DNA of 64,000 bases from JBJYKD01 sp049310025 (GCF_049310025.1 NZ_JBJYKD010000005.1:62001-126000); one strand, 5' to 3'; counted from the stretch's first letter, positions 25,637 to 34,920 are shown. A program made the numbers and translations. Notes: generated by a model not told the origin, from the letters alone.

Positions 25637-26860
25637 TCATTTTATTTTTATCTGCGCATCCGCCGGCATCCCTGGCTTTATGGCACCCGATGTGTCCGCT
25701 ATTTTGATCGTGACTTTAAACACAGTATTTACCCTTTCTTTTTTGGTCTGGATGTTTTTTGGTGTAAATTCGGCCCTGGAACTTATTTCGATTACTTCGC
25801 CCTCAAAGACTTTATCTGGAAAAGAGTCTACGTAAATCCTGGCTTTCTGATGAAGTTTGACAAGCCCTATATCCGATTCCGCCACATATACGTCAAGGCG
25901 GGTGTCGCTTGTATCGAGGAGTTCCACTATGGGTGCGCCGACAGGCGCCATCTCTCCCTCGTTTAGAGATTTTACATAGACCACTCCGTCCACCGGGGAT
26001 TTAATTACAGTCTTTTCCAACTGGGCACTGGCCTGCTGCATGGCAGTCACCGCCTGCTCCAGCTGTGTTTTTGCCATCTCCAACTCTTTCTCCTTTGCGT
26101 CCATCTGGGCCTCCGCGGAGGATACCGTCAGGTGGTAAGCCGCCTCGGCGGATGACGCCTGGGCACGGGCCACATCCCTTTCTTCAATGGAAGCTCCTTC
26201 TTTAAGCAGGCTCAATTTTTCCTTAGCCGCTTCCAGCTGGGCTTTTGCCACATCATAGGCCGTCTTGACCTCATCATACTTCTGTCTTGCCACCGCTCCT
26301 TCGTTCAGCAAATTCTCCATTCTGGTGAGATTTTCACGGGCGTTTTCAAAAACCGTTTCCGCCTGAGCCACCGCTTCTTCGGCCTGCCGGATTTCCTGGG
26401 GCCTCGGGCCGGATTCTATTTTTTCATACTGGGCTTTTGCCGCTATATAGGCGTTATATGCCTGACTTATCTGGTTTTGATTCTGTACTTTCAAATTTTC
26501 AATGGCCACTTTTACGGCATTTAATTTCGTTTCAGCAAGCTTTACGTTGTCCTGCGCCTGGAGGTACTGCTTTTGAAGCACTGTATCGTCGATTTTAGCT
26601 ATGATCTGCCCTTTTACCACCCTGTCTCCTTCTTTAACATAAAGCTTGGCCAAAATGCCCGGAACCTCGCTGCTCACCACCACTGTGTTGTTCTCCACAA
26701 TACCTGAAGCCTCGAGAAAAGTTCCCTCCGCCGTACGCTTTATGGAAGTCTCTTCTTTGCCGAAGAGGTTTACATAGAGAAGCGAAAAAAATAAAATAAG
26801 GATAATAATCGGCAGGATGAGATTTTTAATTTTTTTCGGTCCTGGCATAAGAAATTTCAT
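25637..26860 (-). CDS. HlyD-family membrane-fusion protein
   Basis: Adaptor protein of 407 residues: one N-terminal membrane helix (about 12-30), a biotinyl-lipoyl-like half (GIVENNTVVVSSEVPG), a long coiled-coil hairpin rich in Ala, Gln and Glu (about 90-270), the second lipoyl half (VIKSPVDGVVYVKSLNEGE) and beta-barrel domains. It links the ABC pump to the outside or to a TolC-type channel. First gene of the export operon, behind a strong promoter and a TetR-type operator. Confidence 0.9.
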   Translation of the reverse strand: MKFLMPGPKKIKNLILPIIILILFFSLLYVNLFGKEETSIKRTAEGTFLEASGIVENNTVVVSSEVPGILAKLYVKEGDRVVKGQIIAKIDDTVLQKQYLQAQDNVKLAETKLNAVKVAIENLKVQNQNQISQAYNAYIAAKAQYEKIESGPRPQEIRQAEEAVAQAETVFENARENLTRMENLLNEGAVARQKYDEVKTAYDVAKAQLEAAKEKLSLLKEGASIEERDVARAQASSAEAAYHLTVSSAEAQMDAKEKELEMAKTQLEQAVTAMQQASAQLEKTVIKSPVDGVVYVKSLNEGEMAPVGAPIVELLDTSDTRLDVYVAESDIGLVKLHQKARIYVDSFPDKVFEGEVIEISSRAEFTPKNIQTKKERVNTVFKVTIKIADTSGAIKPGMPADAQIKIK

Positions 26861-26876
26861 TTTCTACCCTCCTATG

Positions 26877-26894
26877 TGAGTGAATGCTCATTCA
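26877..26894. promoter_or_regulatory. TetR-type operator in front of the HlyD operon
   Basis: TGAGTGAATGCTCATTCA, half-sites TGAGTGA and TCATTCA around a four-base centre. It lies between the -10 element and the ribosome site. It is close to the TGAATGA-type motif known for the TetR-family regulator FadR of Bacillus subtilis and to the sites at 30467, 35224 and 41021. Confidence 0.7.
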
Positions 26895-26904
26895 TTTATG
26901 AATA

Positions 26905-26933
26905 ATTTTATACTGATCCTTACGCATTGTCAA
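26905..26933 (-). promoter_or_regulatory. Promoter of the HlyD/ABC operon
   Basis: TTGACA, 17 bases, TAAAAT on the minus strand. The operator at 26877-26894 directly follows the -10 element. Divergent from the cupin promoter. Confidence 0.8.
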
Positions 26934-26934
26934 G

Positions 26935-26964
26935 TTGAACGTGATAGTAAAAAGTGACTATAAT
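26935..26964 (+). promoter_or_regulatory. Promoter of the cupin gene
   Basis: TTGAAC, 18 bases, TATAAT. It is back to back with the exporter promoter; the two -35 elements are one base apart. Confidence 0.6.
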
Positions 26965-27027
26965 CACAGACTGTTTCCCCTCATCTTGTATAATAAAATT
27001 AACAAAAAATTCGGAGGGTGAAAACAA

Positions 27028-27357
27028 ATGGATATTATCAATCTGGAAAAAAGCGCAAATTTCTCAGCCGAAAAATTCTCCCCCAGCAAGCTCATCGAAA
27101 AAAAGGAAGTGCAGGTGGTATTGCTGGCCTTCGAGCCGGGGCAGGGAGTGCCTGCGCATAAAACCCCGGTGGACGTATTCTTCGAGGTAGTAAAAGGTGC
27201 AGTCGAGATCACTATAGGTGAAGAGACAAGAGAAGTGGCCGCCGGCAACATCGTTCTAAGCCCGGCAAATATCCCCCACGCCATCATGAACCGTTCCGGC
27301 GACAGGGCTGCCGTTCTGGTGTTGAAGGCCCCCAACCCCCAGAGTTTAAATCAATAA
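27028..27357 (+). CDS. Small cupin-domain protein
   Basis: Single-domain cupin of 109 residues with a conserved beta-barrel pattern: GQGVPAHKTPVDVFFEVVKG (motif 1, with His and Glu) and PANIPHAIMN (motif 2 His). It probably binds a metal ion; such small cupins have varied or unknown roles. GGAGG lies before the ATG. Divergently transcribed from the exporter operon and followed by a strong hairpin. Confidence 0.82.
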   Translation: MDIINLEKSANFSAEKFSPSKLIEKKEVQVVLLAFEPGQGVPAHKTPVDVFFEVVKGAVEITIGEETREVAAGNIVLSPANIPHAIMNRSGDRAAVLVLKAPNPQSLNQ

Positions 27358-27373
27358 TTTACGCAGTATATAT

Positions 27374-27410
27374 GTGCGCCCCGGTAAACTTTTCGATTTA
27401 CCGGGGCACA
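27374..27410. terminator. Strong hairpin behind the cupin gene
   Basis: CCCCGGTAAA and TTTACCGGGG form a ten-pair stem with an eight-base loop and further pairs outside (TGTG/CACA). No T-run follows on either strand, so it may work as a terminator or as an mRNA-stabilising end. Confidence 0.55.
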
Positions 27411-27538
27411 TCCTAACCTGTGGCATAGCCAGGACCAAAAAGGTGAAGTCCAGGTAAAGCTCTATTAGGAGGAGTAGTGAATGGTAGGCCAGGTTGGTGA
27501 GGTGCAGGAGTGGCTGGGCGGTATCGGCCCATTAAAAG
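27411..27538 (+). other. Spacer with an extra ribosome site upstream of the MNT gene
   Basis: GC-rich, low in coding character. AGGAGG precedes an ATG at 27481 that is in frame with the nucleotidyltransferase and would add 40 residues unlike the family. The promoter at 27539-27567 lies inside that extension, so the extension is probably not used. Confidence 0.3.
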
Positions 27539-27567
27539 TTGCTCTGTGTTTTTTTGATTGGTATAAT
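27539..27567 (+). promoter_or_regulatory. Promoter of the MNT/HEPN pair
   Basis: TTGCTC, 17 bases, TATAAT. The expected start near 27574 fits translation from 27601. Confidence 0.55.
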
Positions 27568-27600
27568 AAAAACGAGATTAATATAAATGATGGTGATTAC

Positions 27601-28137
27601 ATGGTATACAATAAAAATATTGAAGAATGCGTTTCCCAGCTTAATACCTTCTCGTCACTCCATCGGCAGTATCTAAATGGTGTTTTAAAGCGTATACATG
27701 AGTATTATGGAGATTTGCTCCTGGGCCTTTCAATTTTTGGTTCCTATGCTCGGAGAGAAAACCGGAAAAATTCAGACCTGGACCTGTTGATTATTTTGAA
27801 AAAAGTCCCGGGTTTCAGCCAGCGCATCCGGGAATTTGTCGACAATGTAGAACTCGAACTCGAATCTTTAGCCCAAAAATTATACGAAGAAGAGGACATC
27901 CTGTGCGAGCTTTCCCCTTATATTCTCTCAAAAGAAGAATCACTAAAATTTCACCCCATTTATTTTGATTTGGTTGAGTACAACAAAGTTGTGTATGACC
28001 CGGAAGGTATAATATCTCATATTATTGAATCCACAAAGAATTTAATGGTCCGGAATGGTGCAAAAAAGGTTGAATACGGCAACTTCTGGGAGTGGGAAAC
28101 GGAAAAAGGAGAATTTTTAGGGGGTACTCAACTGTGA
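27601..28137 (+). CDS. MNT-type nucleotidyltransferase (antitoxin-like)
   Basis: Minimal nucleotidyltransferase of 178 residues with the signature GSYARRENRKNSDLDLLI: Gly-Ser and the two aspartates of the metal site. In MNT/HEPN pairs the nucleotidyltransferase inactivates its HEPN partner, in characterised cases by adding AMP. GGTGAT lies before the ATG at 27601. Its stop overlaps the GTG start of the HEPN gene (GTGA), so the two are coupled. Confidence 0.8.
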   Translation: MVYNKNIEECVSQLNTFSSLHRQYLNGVLKRIHEYYGDLLLGLSIFGSYARRENRKNSDLDLLIILKKVPGFSQRIREFVDNVELELESLAQKLYEEEDILCELSPYILSKEESLKFHPIYFDLVEYNKVVYDPEGIISHIIESTKNLMVRNGAKKVEYGNFWEWETEKGEFLGGTQL

Positions 28138-28562
28138 AAATTGATGCCTTAAGTTTAGCTTATCTGGAAAAAGCTAGAATTCGATTTAAGGCACTGGGTT
28201 TTTATAATGAACACTGTTCTTATTCCGATGTAGTCAGAGAAGCTCAAGAAATGGTAGAATTATTATTAAAGGCCGTGCTGCGAGCTATAGGTGTGGAAGT
28301 GCCTAAAATACACGACGTGGGTCGCGTGCTGGAAAAGCATAAGGAATCTCTCCCTCCCATCCTGCGAGAGCGCATTGATAAAATTAAAATGATTTCAAAG
28401 CGTCTGCGCAAGGAAAGAGAACTGAGCTTTTACGGTGCCGAAGATTTTATACCTACCGAAGAATACGGCCCCGAAGACGCAGAAATGGCCATTAAAGATG
28501 CGGAATTTATTTTAAAAACCGTTGAAGAAATATTTAAAAGCAGTAAAGATTCCCAGTTTTGA
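28134..28562 (+). CDS. HEPN-domain protein (COG2250 type)
   Basis: Helical HEPN protein of 142 residues (AREAQEMVELLLKAVL-like region, then KIHDVGRVLEKH). It lacks the Rx4-6H ribonuclease motif; the equivalent region reads RKERELSFYGAEDF. It therefore belongs to the HEPN branch without the classical RNase site. It may be a toxin of altered activity or a substrate-binding partner of the nucleotidyltransferase. GTG start at 28134 with GGGGGT upstream. Confidence 0.75.
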   Translation: MKIDALSLAYLEKARIRFKALGFYNEHCSYSDVVREAQEMVELLLKAVLRAIGVEVPKIHDVGRVLEKHKESLPPILRERIDKIKMISKRLRKERELSFYGAEDFIPTEEYGPEDAEMAIKDAEFILKTVEEIFKSSKDSQF

Positions 28563-28593
28563 CATTAATGGAAGGGTAGAAATGGAGGTTATT

Positions 28594-28628
28594 AAAAAAA
28601 GACTGTCGAACTAATTTTGTCGACAGTC
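28594..28628 (-). terminator. Terminator of the tolC/TetR unit
   Basis: GACTGTCGA (28601-28609) and TCGACAGTC (28620-28628), a perfect nine-pair stem followed on the minus strand by seven T. On the plus strand it could also end the HEPN transcript. Confidence 0.85.
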
Positions 28629-28638
28629 AGGAAAATTT

Positions 28639-29226
28639 TCATAACTGCTCATAACCATGCAGAAATATGCTGACGAGCCGGTCCGAGACCTCTTCCACAT
28701 TGAATTCCCTGTTGTGGAACACCTTCTCCTGAATCACGGAAATCATCATTCCGAAAAAACAATGGGCTGCAAGATTTGTATCCTGGAAGTTTCGGGGGGT
28801 TTTTTCAGTGTTTTCATCGATTATTTTCGAAAGCAGGTTTATCACTTTGTTTTTCCTGTCATATATCCATTTCATCATGCTTTCGTCAACCAGGATGCGG
28901 TGGCTTGCTATCATCCTCAAGACATCGCCGTGCTTTTCCATAAATGAAAAGCTGAATCTCACAATTTTTTTCAGAATTTCTTCAAGCCCGGCATAACCTT
29001 TTATCTCGTTTTTCAGGCTAATTGCGTAAAGGTCTATTCCTTCCTTTATAATCTGCTGGAAAAGGTGCTTCTTGCTTTTAAAATACTGGTAAATGGTGCC
29101 CTTGCCTATTCCGGCCTTTGTCGCAATCTCCTGCATCCTGGCATTGGGATAGCCTTCGCGCGAAAATATGGAAACGGCGGCCTCAAGTATTGACGAACGC
29201 TTTTCCATCTGTTTATCTTTATTCAA
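28639..29226 (-). CDS. TetR-family regulator behind tolC
   Basis: Regulator of 195 residues with the TetR helix-turn-helix (ARMQEIATKAGIGKGTIYQYF) and a C-terminal ligand domain. TTG start at 29226 behind GGGGTGAAG. It lies 27 bases behind tolC on the same strand, so it is probably co-transcribed and controls the operator at 30467-30490. It is not a close copy of the regulators at 21826 and 41300. Confidence 0.85.
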   Translation of the reverse strand: MNKDKQMEKRSSILEAAVSIFSREGYPNARMQEIATKAGIGKGTIYQYFKSKKHLFQQIIKEGIDLYAISLKNEIKGYAGLEEILKKIVRFSFSFMEKHGDVLRMIASHRILVDESMMKWIYDRKNKVINLLSKIIDENTEKTPRNFQDTNLAAHCFFGMMISVIQEKVFHNREFNVEEVSDRLVSIFLHGYEQL

Positions 29227-29253
29227 AGGACTTCACCCCAGCAAAATGCAGGC

Positions 29254-30453
29254 CTATTCCAGGCCTTTGCCCGCCCAGTTGTCGAGCTGCGCCCTTGCCA
29301 CATTGTAATCGAACACCGCGGATGTATATGCAAGCTCGGCCTGCCTCAAGTTTTCCATGGCGGAAAGCACGTCTGCCATGGTGGCCACCTGGGATTTATA
29401 CTTCAGCTCCGTTGTCCTGTACACTTCCTGCGCCGTCTCCTTAGCCTTTTCCGCTGACTTTAGTTTTTCCGCAGCCTCTATCACCGCGTAATGCGCCGAC
29501 CTTACAGCAAGGGAGACCTGATCTTCCGCTTCTTTCACTCCCAAAACGGCTTTCTCCAGATCTATCTTCGCCTTCCGGTATGTAAAAGTATTTTCCGCAT
29601 AGTATTTCAGGGCGAGCCTGCAGTTGAGCTCCGCCACTTCCTTCATTTCCCTCACGCTTATAACCTCCGGCCTGAGCGCCAGGGCGCTTTTGACCATTTC
29701 CTCCACATCGGGAAGCTCTTCAGGCGTGTAGGTGAAAGATGTAGTGAGTTCCAGAGGAGCCGTAAGGCTGCGGCCCATAATTTTATTGAGATTCATTTTG
29801 GCCAGTTTTAGATTGTTTTCAGCGGAGACCCTGCTCGCTTCGGCGCCGGCCACGGCGGATTCCGCCATCAGCACCGAATCTTTTGCAACAACGCCGTGTT
29901 TATAACTCACCTGAGCGTTCTTTAACTGTTCGTTGGCACGTTGAAGCTGGATTTCTGCATTTTTAAGGTTGTCCTGAGCTTTCAGCACATTGAAATAGGC
30001 TTTTTCCACCTCTATCCTCAGGTTCTGCTCATCAAGCGCAAGGCTCTTTTTAGCTATCAGTTCATTGGCTTCTTTAAGCCTGGGGGACAGGTCTTTGACC
30101 TGCGCTCCCTCAAAACTAAAGGCCTGCGGCACATAATCTCTAAGTATTTTGTCGTCTCGAATCTCCTCCATCTGCTTTGACTCGTATTTGGCTTCTTCCC
30201 GTTCCACCTTTGCTTTTTCGTATTCCTGCCGTGAAATTTTTAAGCTTACATTGTTTTGAAGAGCGGTATTTACGCTTTCTTCAAGTGAAAAGCTTGTTTT
30301 TTCTTCAGCGTCAGGACTTGCAGACACACTGTTTGCGATTTCGGCCGTATCAGCGGAAACATCTCCCGCAGCTGTGGATTCCGCAAAAACCGCCAGCGGC
30401 ATTAAAACACACATAGAAACCACCAGGAAGGATATAATTTTTCTATATTGCAC
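29254..30453 (-). CDS. TolC-family efflux channel protein
   Basis: Protein of 399 residues with a signal peptide ending VFAES and two TolC repeats of long helices rich in Ala, Glu and Lys (for example ENLRQAELAYTSAVFDYN at the end of the second repeat). TolC proteins form trimeric channels in outer membranes; related proteins also occur in some Gram-positive clostridia, where their location is unclear. GTG start behind AGGAGG. It lies behind the RND gene but has its own promoter and operator. Confidence 0.85.
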   Translation of the reverse strand: MQYRKIISFLVVSMCVLMPLAVFAESTAAGDVSADTAEIANSVSASPDAEEKTSFSLEESVNTALQNNVSLKISRQEYEKAKVEREEAKYESKQMEEIRDDKILRDYVPQAFSFEGAQVKDLSPRLKEANELIAKKSLALDEQNLRIEVEKAYFNVLKAQDNLKNAEIQLQRANEQLKNAQVSYKHGVVAKDSVLMAESAVAGAEASRVSAENNLKLAKMNLNKIMGRSLTAPLELTTSFTYTPEELPDVEEMVKSALALRPEVISVREMKEVAELNCRLALKYYAENTFTYRKAKIDLEKAVLGVKEAEDQVSLAVRSAHYAVIEAAEKLKSAEKAKETAQEVYRTTELKYKSQVATMADVLSAMENLRQAELAYTSAVFDYNVARAQLDNWAGKGLE

Positions 30454-30466
30454 TTTCTTACCTCCT

Positions 30467-30490
30467 ATATGAGTGAGTATTCACTCATAT
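30467..30490. promoter_or_regulatory. TetR-type operator of tolC
   Basis: Inverted repeat with ten-base arms ATATGAGTGA and TCACTCATAT around the centre GTAT. It lies just downstream of the expected start of transcription and next to the ribosome site. The most perfect member of the operator family seen in this window. Confidence 0.8.
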
Positions 30491-30504
30491 TTTTATTTGT
30501 TTTT

Positions 30505-30533
30505 ATTATATAATGGGCCTTATACCGCGTCAA
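30505..30533 (-). promoter_or_regulatory. Promoter of tolC
   Basis: TTGACG, 17 bases, TATAAT on the minus strand, overlapping the last codons of the RND gene. Confidence 0.8.
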
Positions 30534-33500
30534 GCGCATTTTTTAATCCTTATTCTCCCCATCACCCCTGCATAAATATCTTCAAATATGGAGTAAAGGA
30601 CAGGCACAACCACGAGTGTCAAAAGGGTTGAGACAGTCAATCCCCCCATGACTGTAACAGCAAGGGGCGCCTGAATTTCACCGCCTTCGCCGATACCGAG
30701 GGCAAGGGGTAAAAGGCCGAGAACCGTGGTGAGGGTGGTCATCATGATGGGCCTGAGCCTCCTTGGACCGGCTTCAACTATCGCTTCTCTGACCGTCTTA
30801 CCCTTTGCCCGCAACTGGTTAATGTAATCCACCAGCACAATGGCGTTGTTGACCGCAATGCCCGCCAGCATTATTATGCCGATGTATGCGGGCACACTGA
30901 AAGCCCTTCCGCTCAGCAGGAGTCCAAAAACGACGCCCGTAGTGCAGAACGGAATTGCAAACATTATGGTGAAGGGATGAAGCAGCGATTCAAACTGCGC
31001 CGCCATCACCGCATAGACAAGGAACACCGCCAGTAGCATCGCCTGGAACAGGTCCGCAAACGATTCTTCCATTTCTTTGTTCTGACCTTCGAAACTCACG
31101 CTGTAGCCTTCAGGTAAATTGACCGTAGAAATCGCTGACCTGATGTCGTTTATCACCTCTCCCAGGCTCCTTTTATAAATATCGGACGTCACATACACCA
31201 CTCGCTGCTGATCTTCACGATTGATTGTATTTGGGCCTGCAGTGATTTTAAATCTGGCTATATTTCTGAGCGGCACGCTGACGCCCGACGGTGACATCAA
31301 TGTCATCCCCTCAAGGTCCTCAAGGGTTTTCCTTGAAAGCTCATTGAGCTGAACGTTCACTTCCACTTCCGTTCCGGCCACCCTGTATTTGGTCGCCTCA
31401 GCACCGTTTATTGCAATCCTTACAGCCTGTGCCACCTGGCTGGCATCCAGCCCGTAGTACGAAGCCCTGTCCTTATCTACCTTTATCTGGACCTCGGGTC
31501 TTCCTTCATCCATAGACGTTTCCACATCCCGGGTGCCCGGCACTTTTTTGACCACAGCCTCAATTTTTTTGGCAAGATTCTCAAGGGTGGCAAAGTCGTC
31601 CCCCTTTATGGCCACCTGAACCGGCTTATTGCTTCCTGACGCAGCAGAGCTTGCCATGCTCATGGTGGTGGAGCTATTTAACTCGATTTTTGCTCCCGGG
31701 ACCTCTCCAATTCTTTGCCTGATTTCTTCCACCACGTCCTTTGTAGATCTCTTCCTCTCACTAACCGGAACCAGGCGCACATCCATGCTGGCTATTTCGC
31801 CGCTCCCTCCTGCTCCGAGGAAGCTCTTCATTGTGTTTGTCCCAACCTGTGATGAATACATTTGAACTTCCGGTATCGAAGCCACTATGCGCTCTATGGA
31901 TTTAACCAGTTCATCGGTCTTTTCCACTTTTGTGCCAAGAGGGTATTCCACATTGATTGATATCCTGCCTTCATCGGTCTCCGGGAAAAATTCTGTACCC
32001 ACAAGAGGCACAGCTGCCACGCTGATGATAAGAAGAACGACGATGGTAAATATTACAGTCATTCTATGGCTAAGGGCCCACGCAAGGAGCTTCCCGTATT
32101 TTTCCTCAATACTCTGGTAAAATCTGTCCATTCCATCGAATATTCCGGCAAGAAAGCCCCGTTTTTTCTCGCTTACACCGGTGACTTTGACCAGACGCGA
32201 GCTCAGCAATGGCACTATTGTAATTGCGACTAGCAGGGAAGACAAAAGAGAGAATGTGATGGTGAGGCTCATTTCCTTGAAAACTATTCCCGCAAGACCT
32301 TTTACAAAAACAATCGGCAAAAACACCGCCACCGTGGTCAGCGTCGACGCCGCTATAGCAAGCATGACCTCACCGGCGCCCGCGGAAGCTGCTTCCATGC
32401 CATTCATACCCTGCTGTCGGTGATAATATATATTCTCAAGCACGACTATGGAGTTGTCCACCAGCATACCTACTCCCATGGCAAGGCCGCCGAGGGATAT
32501 GAGATTCAGCGTAATGCCGCTGAAGTACATAACGACAAATGTGGTTATAATTGAAATGGGAATAGAAATGGCGATAACCAGTGTCGACCTGAAATTATGT
32601 AAAAAAAGATAAAGAACTATTACCGCCAGCAAACCGCCCTGTATGGCGTTTGATATCACATTGCTTATGGACCTTTTTATAAAGTCCGACTGGTCCATGA
32701 TCTGATAAAGTTTTATCCCAGTGGGCAGATCTTTTTTGATGGCTTCAAGCTCTTTTTTTACTCCATCTGCCACCGCCACCGTGTTGGCATCACTGGATTT
32801 CTGTATAAGGATCCTCAGGCCTTCACGGTCGTTTATTCTGGAATACGTCTTTTTGTCTTCCGTAGCATCCTTAATCTCGGCTATATCGCTCAGCTTAACT
32901 ATGGCTCCCTGCCTGTTGGCCACCACAAGGTCTTTTATTTCATCAATGCTTTCAAATTCGCCCGTTGTCCTCACTATAAACTCTCTGCTGCCGTAGTCCA
33001 CCGTCCCGCCGGGCACGTTCAGGTTATTGGCTGCAAGAGCCTGCATAACCTGACCGATACTTACTCCGTACCCATTCATCTTATGAGGTGAGAGCAAGAC
33101 CCTTATCTGGCGGTCCAGCCCGCCCACCACCTGAACGCCTGCCACGCCCTCTACCCTCTCAAGCCTTTTTTCTATCAAATCCTCAGCTATCTGCTTCATT
33201 AAAAGCGGGTCTCTGTCGCCGGTCATGCCGTAAATGAGCACAGGCAACATGGACGGGTCATATTTAATTACCATGGGATCGTCTGCATCATCCGGCAGAG
33301 TACCTTTAACCATATCTATTTTTTCTCTTATATCCGTTGTAGCGGTGTCAAGGTCCGTCCCCCAGTTGAAACTCACTGTAATCATGGAAACATTGGATTC
33401 ACTGGATGAAGATATGCTCTTTATATTTTCCACACCCGCTATTTCTTTTTCTATCGGCTTTGTCACCATTGTCTCTATTTCTTCGGAGCTTGCCCCGGGG

Positions 33501-33652
33501 TAGGTGGTTATGATAACAGCCGTCGGAAGCTGTATATCGGGCAGCAAGTCCACCTGCATCCTGCTCAGCGAAACAAAGCCGAGGATAAGGATGACGAGCA
33601 CTGCCATGAATGTGGCTACGGGCCTTTTTAACACCCCATCTATAATTTTCAT
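30530..33652 (-). CDS. RND-family efflux pump (AcrB/HAE1-like)
   Basis: Proton-driven exporter of 1040 residues, full length for the family, with two repeats of one helix, a large extracytoplasmic loop and five further helices. The helix-4 motif GMLVDNSIVVLENIYYHRQ with its Asp and the equivalent AVNNAIVLVDYINQLRAKG in helix 10 are present. It works with the membrane-fusion lipoprotein just upstream and probably the TolC-type protein downstream. HAE1-type proteins export drugs, lipids or other amphiphiles. Confidence 0.93.
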   Translation of the reverse strand: MKIIDGVLKRPVATFMAVLVILILGFVSLSRMQVDLLPDIQLPTAVIITTYPGASSEEIETMVTKPIEKEIAGVENIKSISSSSESNVSMITVSFNWGTDLDTATTDIREKIDMVKGTLPDDADDPMVIKYDPSMLPVLIYGMTGDRDPLLMKQIAEDLIEKRLERVEGVAGVQVVGGLDRQIRVLLSPHKMNGYGVSIGQVMQALAANNLNVPGGTVDYGSREFIVRTTGEFESIDEIKDLVVANRQGAIVKLSDIAEIKDATEDKKTYSRINDREGLRILIQKSSDANTVAVADGVKKELEAIKKDLPTGIKLYQIMDQSDFIKRSISNVISNAIQGGLLAVIVLYLFLHNFRSTLVIAISIPISIITTFVVMYFSGITLNLISLGGLAMGVGMLVDNSIVVLENIYYHRQQGMNGMEAASAGAGEVMLAIAASTLTTVAVFLPIVFVKGLAGIVFKEMSLTITFSLLSSLLVAITIVPLLSSRLVKVTGVSEKKRGFLAGIFDGMDRFYQSIEEKYGKLLAWALSHRMTVIFTIVVLLIISVAAVPLVGTEFFPETDEGRISINVEYPLGTKVEKTDELVKSIERIVASIPEVQMYSSQVGTNTMKSFLGAGGSGEIASMDVRLVPVSERKRSTKDVVEEIRQRIGEVPGAKIELNSSTTMSMASSAASGSNKPVQVAIKGDDFATLENLAKKIEAVVKKVPGTRDVETSMDEGRPEVQIKVDKDRASYYGLDASQVAQAVRIAINGAEATKYRVAGTEVEVNVQLNELSRKTLEDLEGMTLMSPSGVSVPLRNIARFKITAGPNTINREDQQRVVYVTSDIYKRSLGEVINDIRSAISTVNLPEGYSVSFEGQNKEMEESFADLFQAMLLAVFLVYAVMAAQFESLLHPFTIMFAIPFCTTGVVFGLLLSGRAFSVPAYIGIIMLAGIAVNNAIVLVDYINQLRAKGKTVREAIVEAGPRRLRPIMMTTLTTVLGLLPLALGIGEGGEIQAPLAVTVMGGLTVSTLLTLVVVPVLYSIFEDIYAGVMGRIRIKKCA

Positions 33653-33672
33653 GATTTCACCCCGCTATAGCT

Positions 33673-34920
33673 TCACAGAATTTTCACCGCAGACCCTTCC
33701 GTAAGCATGTTCTGGCCGCTTGTGACGACAGTCTCTCCTTCCTTCAGACCTTCCGTAATCTCCACCCTGTCTCCGTTTGTGATCCCGATCCTGACAAGGC
33801 GTTCTTCCGCTTTGCCCTGCTTCACAACATACACTGTATAACCGTTTTTCTTAATAAGTACGGCGTCCTTGGGCACGGTAATCACATTTTCTTTTACGCC
33901 TCTGACCACATTCACTTTTGCAAACATTCCGGGCTTTAACCCGTAATCCTTATTTTCTATCTCAATTTCCACCCGAAACAGCCCGTTGGCCCCCGATGCG
34001 GGTGATATGACACTTATTTTGCCTTTGATGGCACCTTTATTACCGAGAGCATCTACACTCACTGTGGCTTCCCGTCCTATATTTAACCTGTTAATATCCT
34101 CTTCCGGCACTTCTATAACGGCTTTGACCCTGTCTATATTAACTATTGTCCCCAGCGGCATTCCTGCCTGGCACATCTCTCCCGGATTTATCTGTTTTGA
34201 TGAAATCTTGCCCGATACCGGCGCCCTCACCACCGAATTTTCTATACTTGTCTTTATCAGCTCTACCTGAGCCTGGGCCTGAGCCACCTGAGCCCTCAGT
34301 GCTTCAATATTTTTGGGCAGGCGCTCCTGGGTCAGCCTCAATTGTTCCTTCGCGCTTTCATACTGGCTCTTTGCTACTCTGTACTTTAGTTCCATGCCAT
34401 CAAAGGACTGCCTGGAAATCGCATTAGCTTCATACAGAGCCTTCATCCTCTCGTAGTCTGCCTTTGTATTCAAATAATTATCTTCCGCCTGCTCAAATGC
34501 CGACTTTGCCTGCTCCAGCTGCTGAGGCAGCGTCCCCGACTCATTGGCGGCGAGATTGGCCCTGGCCAGCGCCAAAGTCGCCTCCGCCTGGGAGAGCTGG
34601 TCGTATAATTCGTCAGTTTCGAGTATTACCAGAGCATCTCCTTTTTTTACATAATCCCCCACCTCAAAATTTACTTCCTTTACTCTTCCCGACAGCTTGC
34701 TTACGACTTTTACTTCATCCTCCGCATCAATCTGGCCGGTATAAATCCCCACATCCTCGATTCTATCCCTTTTTGTTTCCATCACTTTTACCGGCACCGC
34801 AGATTCTTTTTTTATTTCCTCCTGCTTTTTTTTGGAACATCCGGCAAGAAAGAATATTGATGCTATAAAGAAGAACAGCAATAGCGAAGCTGTTATTTTG
34901 TTTTTTCTGCAAAACTCCAT
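33673..34920 (-). CDS. RND membrane-fusion lipoprotein (AcrA/MexA type)
   Basis: Periplasmic-adaptor-type protein of 415 residues. The lipobox FFLAGC gives a lipid anchor. A lipoyl half, a coiled-coil hairpin (about 85-190), the second lipoyl half (SVVRAPVSGKISSKQINPGE), beta-barrel and membrane-proximal domains follow in order. The ATG at 34920 has AAAGGGGTG upstream. Its gene is 20 bases before the RND gene. Confidence 0.9.
   Translation of the reverse strand: MEFCRKNKITASLLLFFFIASIFFLAGCSKKKQEEIKKESAVPVKVMETKRDRIEDVGIYTGQIDAEDEVKVVSKLSGRVKEVNFEVGDYVKKGDALVILETDELYDQLSQAEATLALARANLAANESGTLPQQLEQAKSAFEQAEDNYLNTKADYERMKALYEANAISRQSFDGMELKYRVAKSQYESAKEQLRLTQERLPKNIEALRAQVAQAQAQVELIKTSIENSVVRAPVSGKISSKQINPGEMCQAGMPLGTIVNIDRVKAVIEVPEEDINRLNIGREATVSVDALGNKGAIKGKISVISPASGANGLFRVEIEIENKDYGLKPGMFAKVNVVRGVKENVITVPKDAVLIKKNGYTVYVVKQGKAEERLVRIGITNGDRVEITEGLKEGETVVTSGQNMLTEGSAVKIL

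Noticed and set aside
27515..27535. GGGCGGTATCGGCCC, faintly like a T-box antiterminator
   Set aside because: No specifier stem or T-box core, no amino-acid gene downstream, and a promoter lies behind it.
27481..27600. Extended N-terminus of the MNT protein from the ATG at 27481
   Set aside because: In spite of an AGGAGG in front, a good promoter lies inside the extension and the added residues do not fit the family. The ATG at 27601 was preferred.
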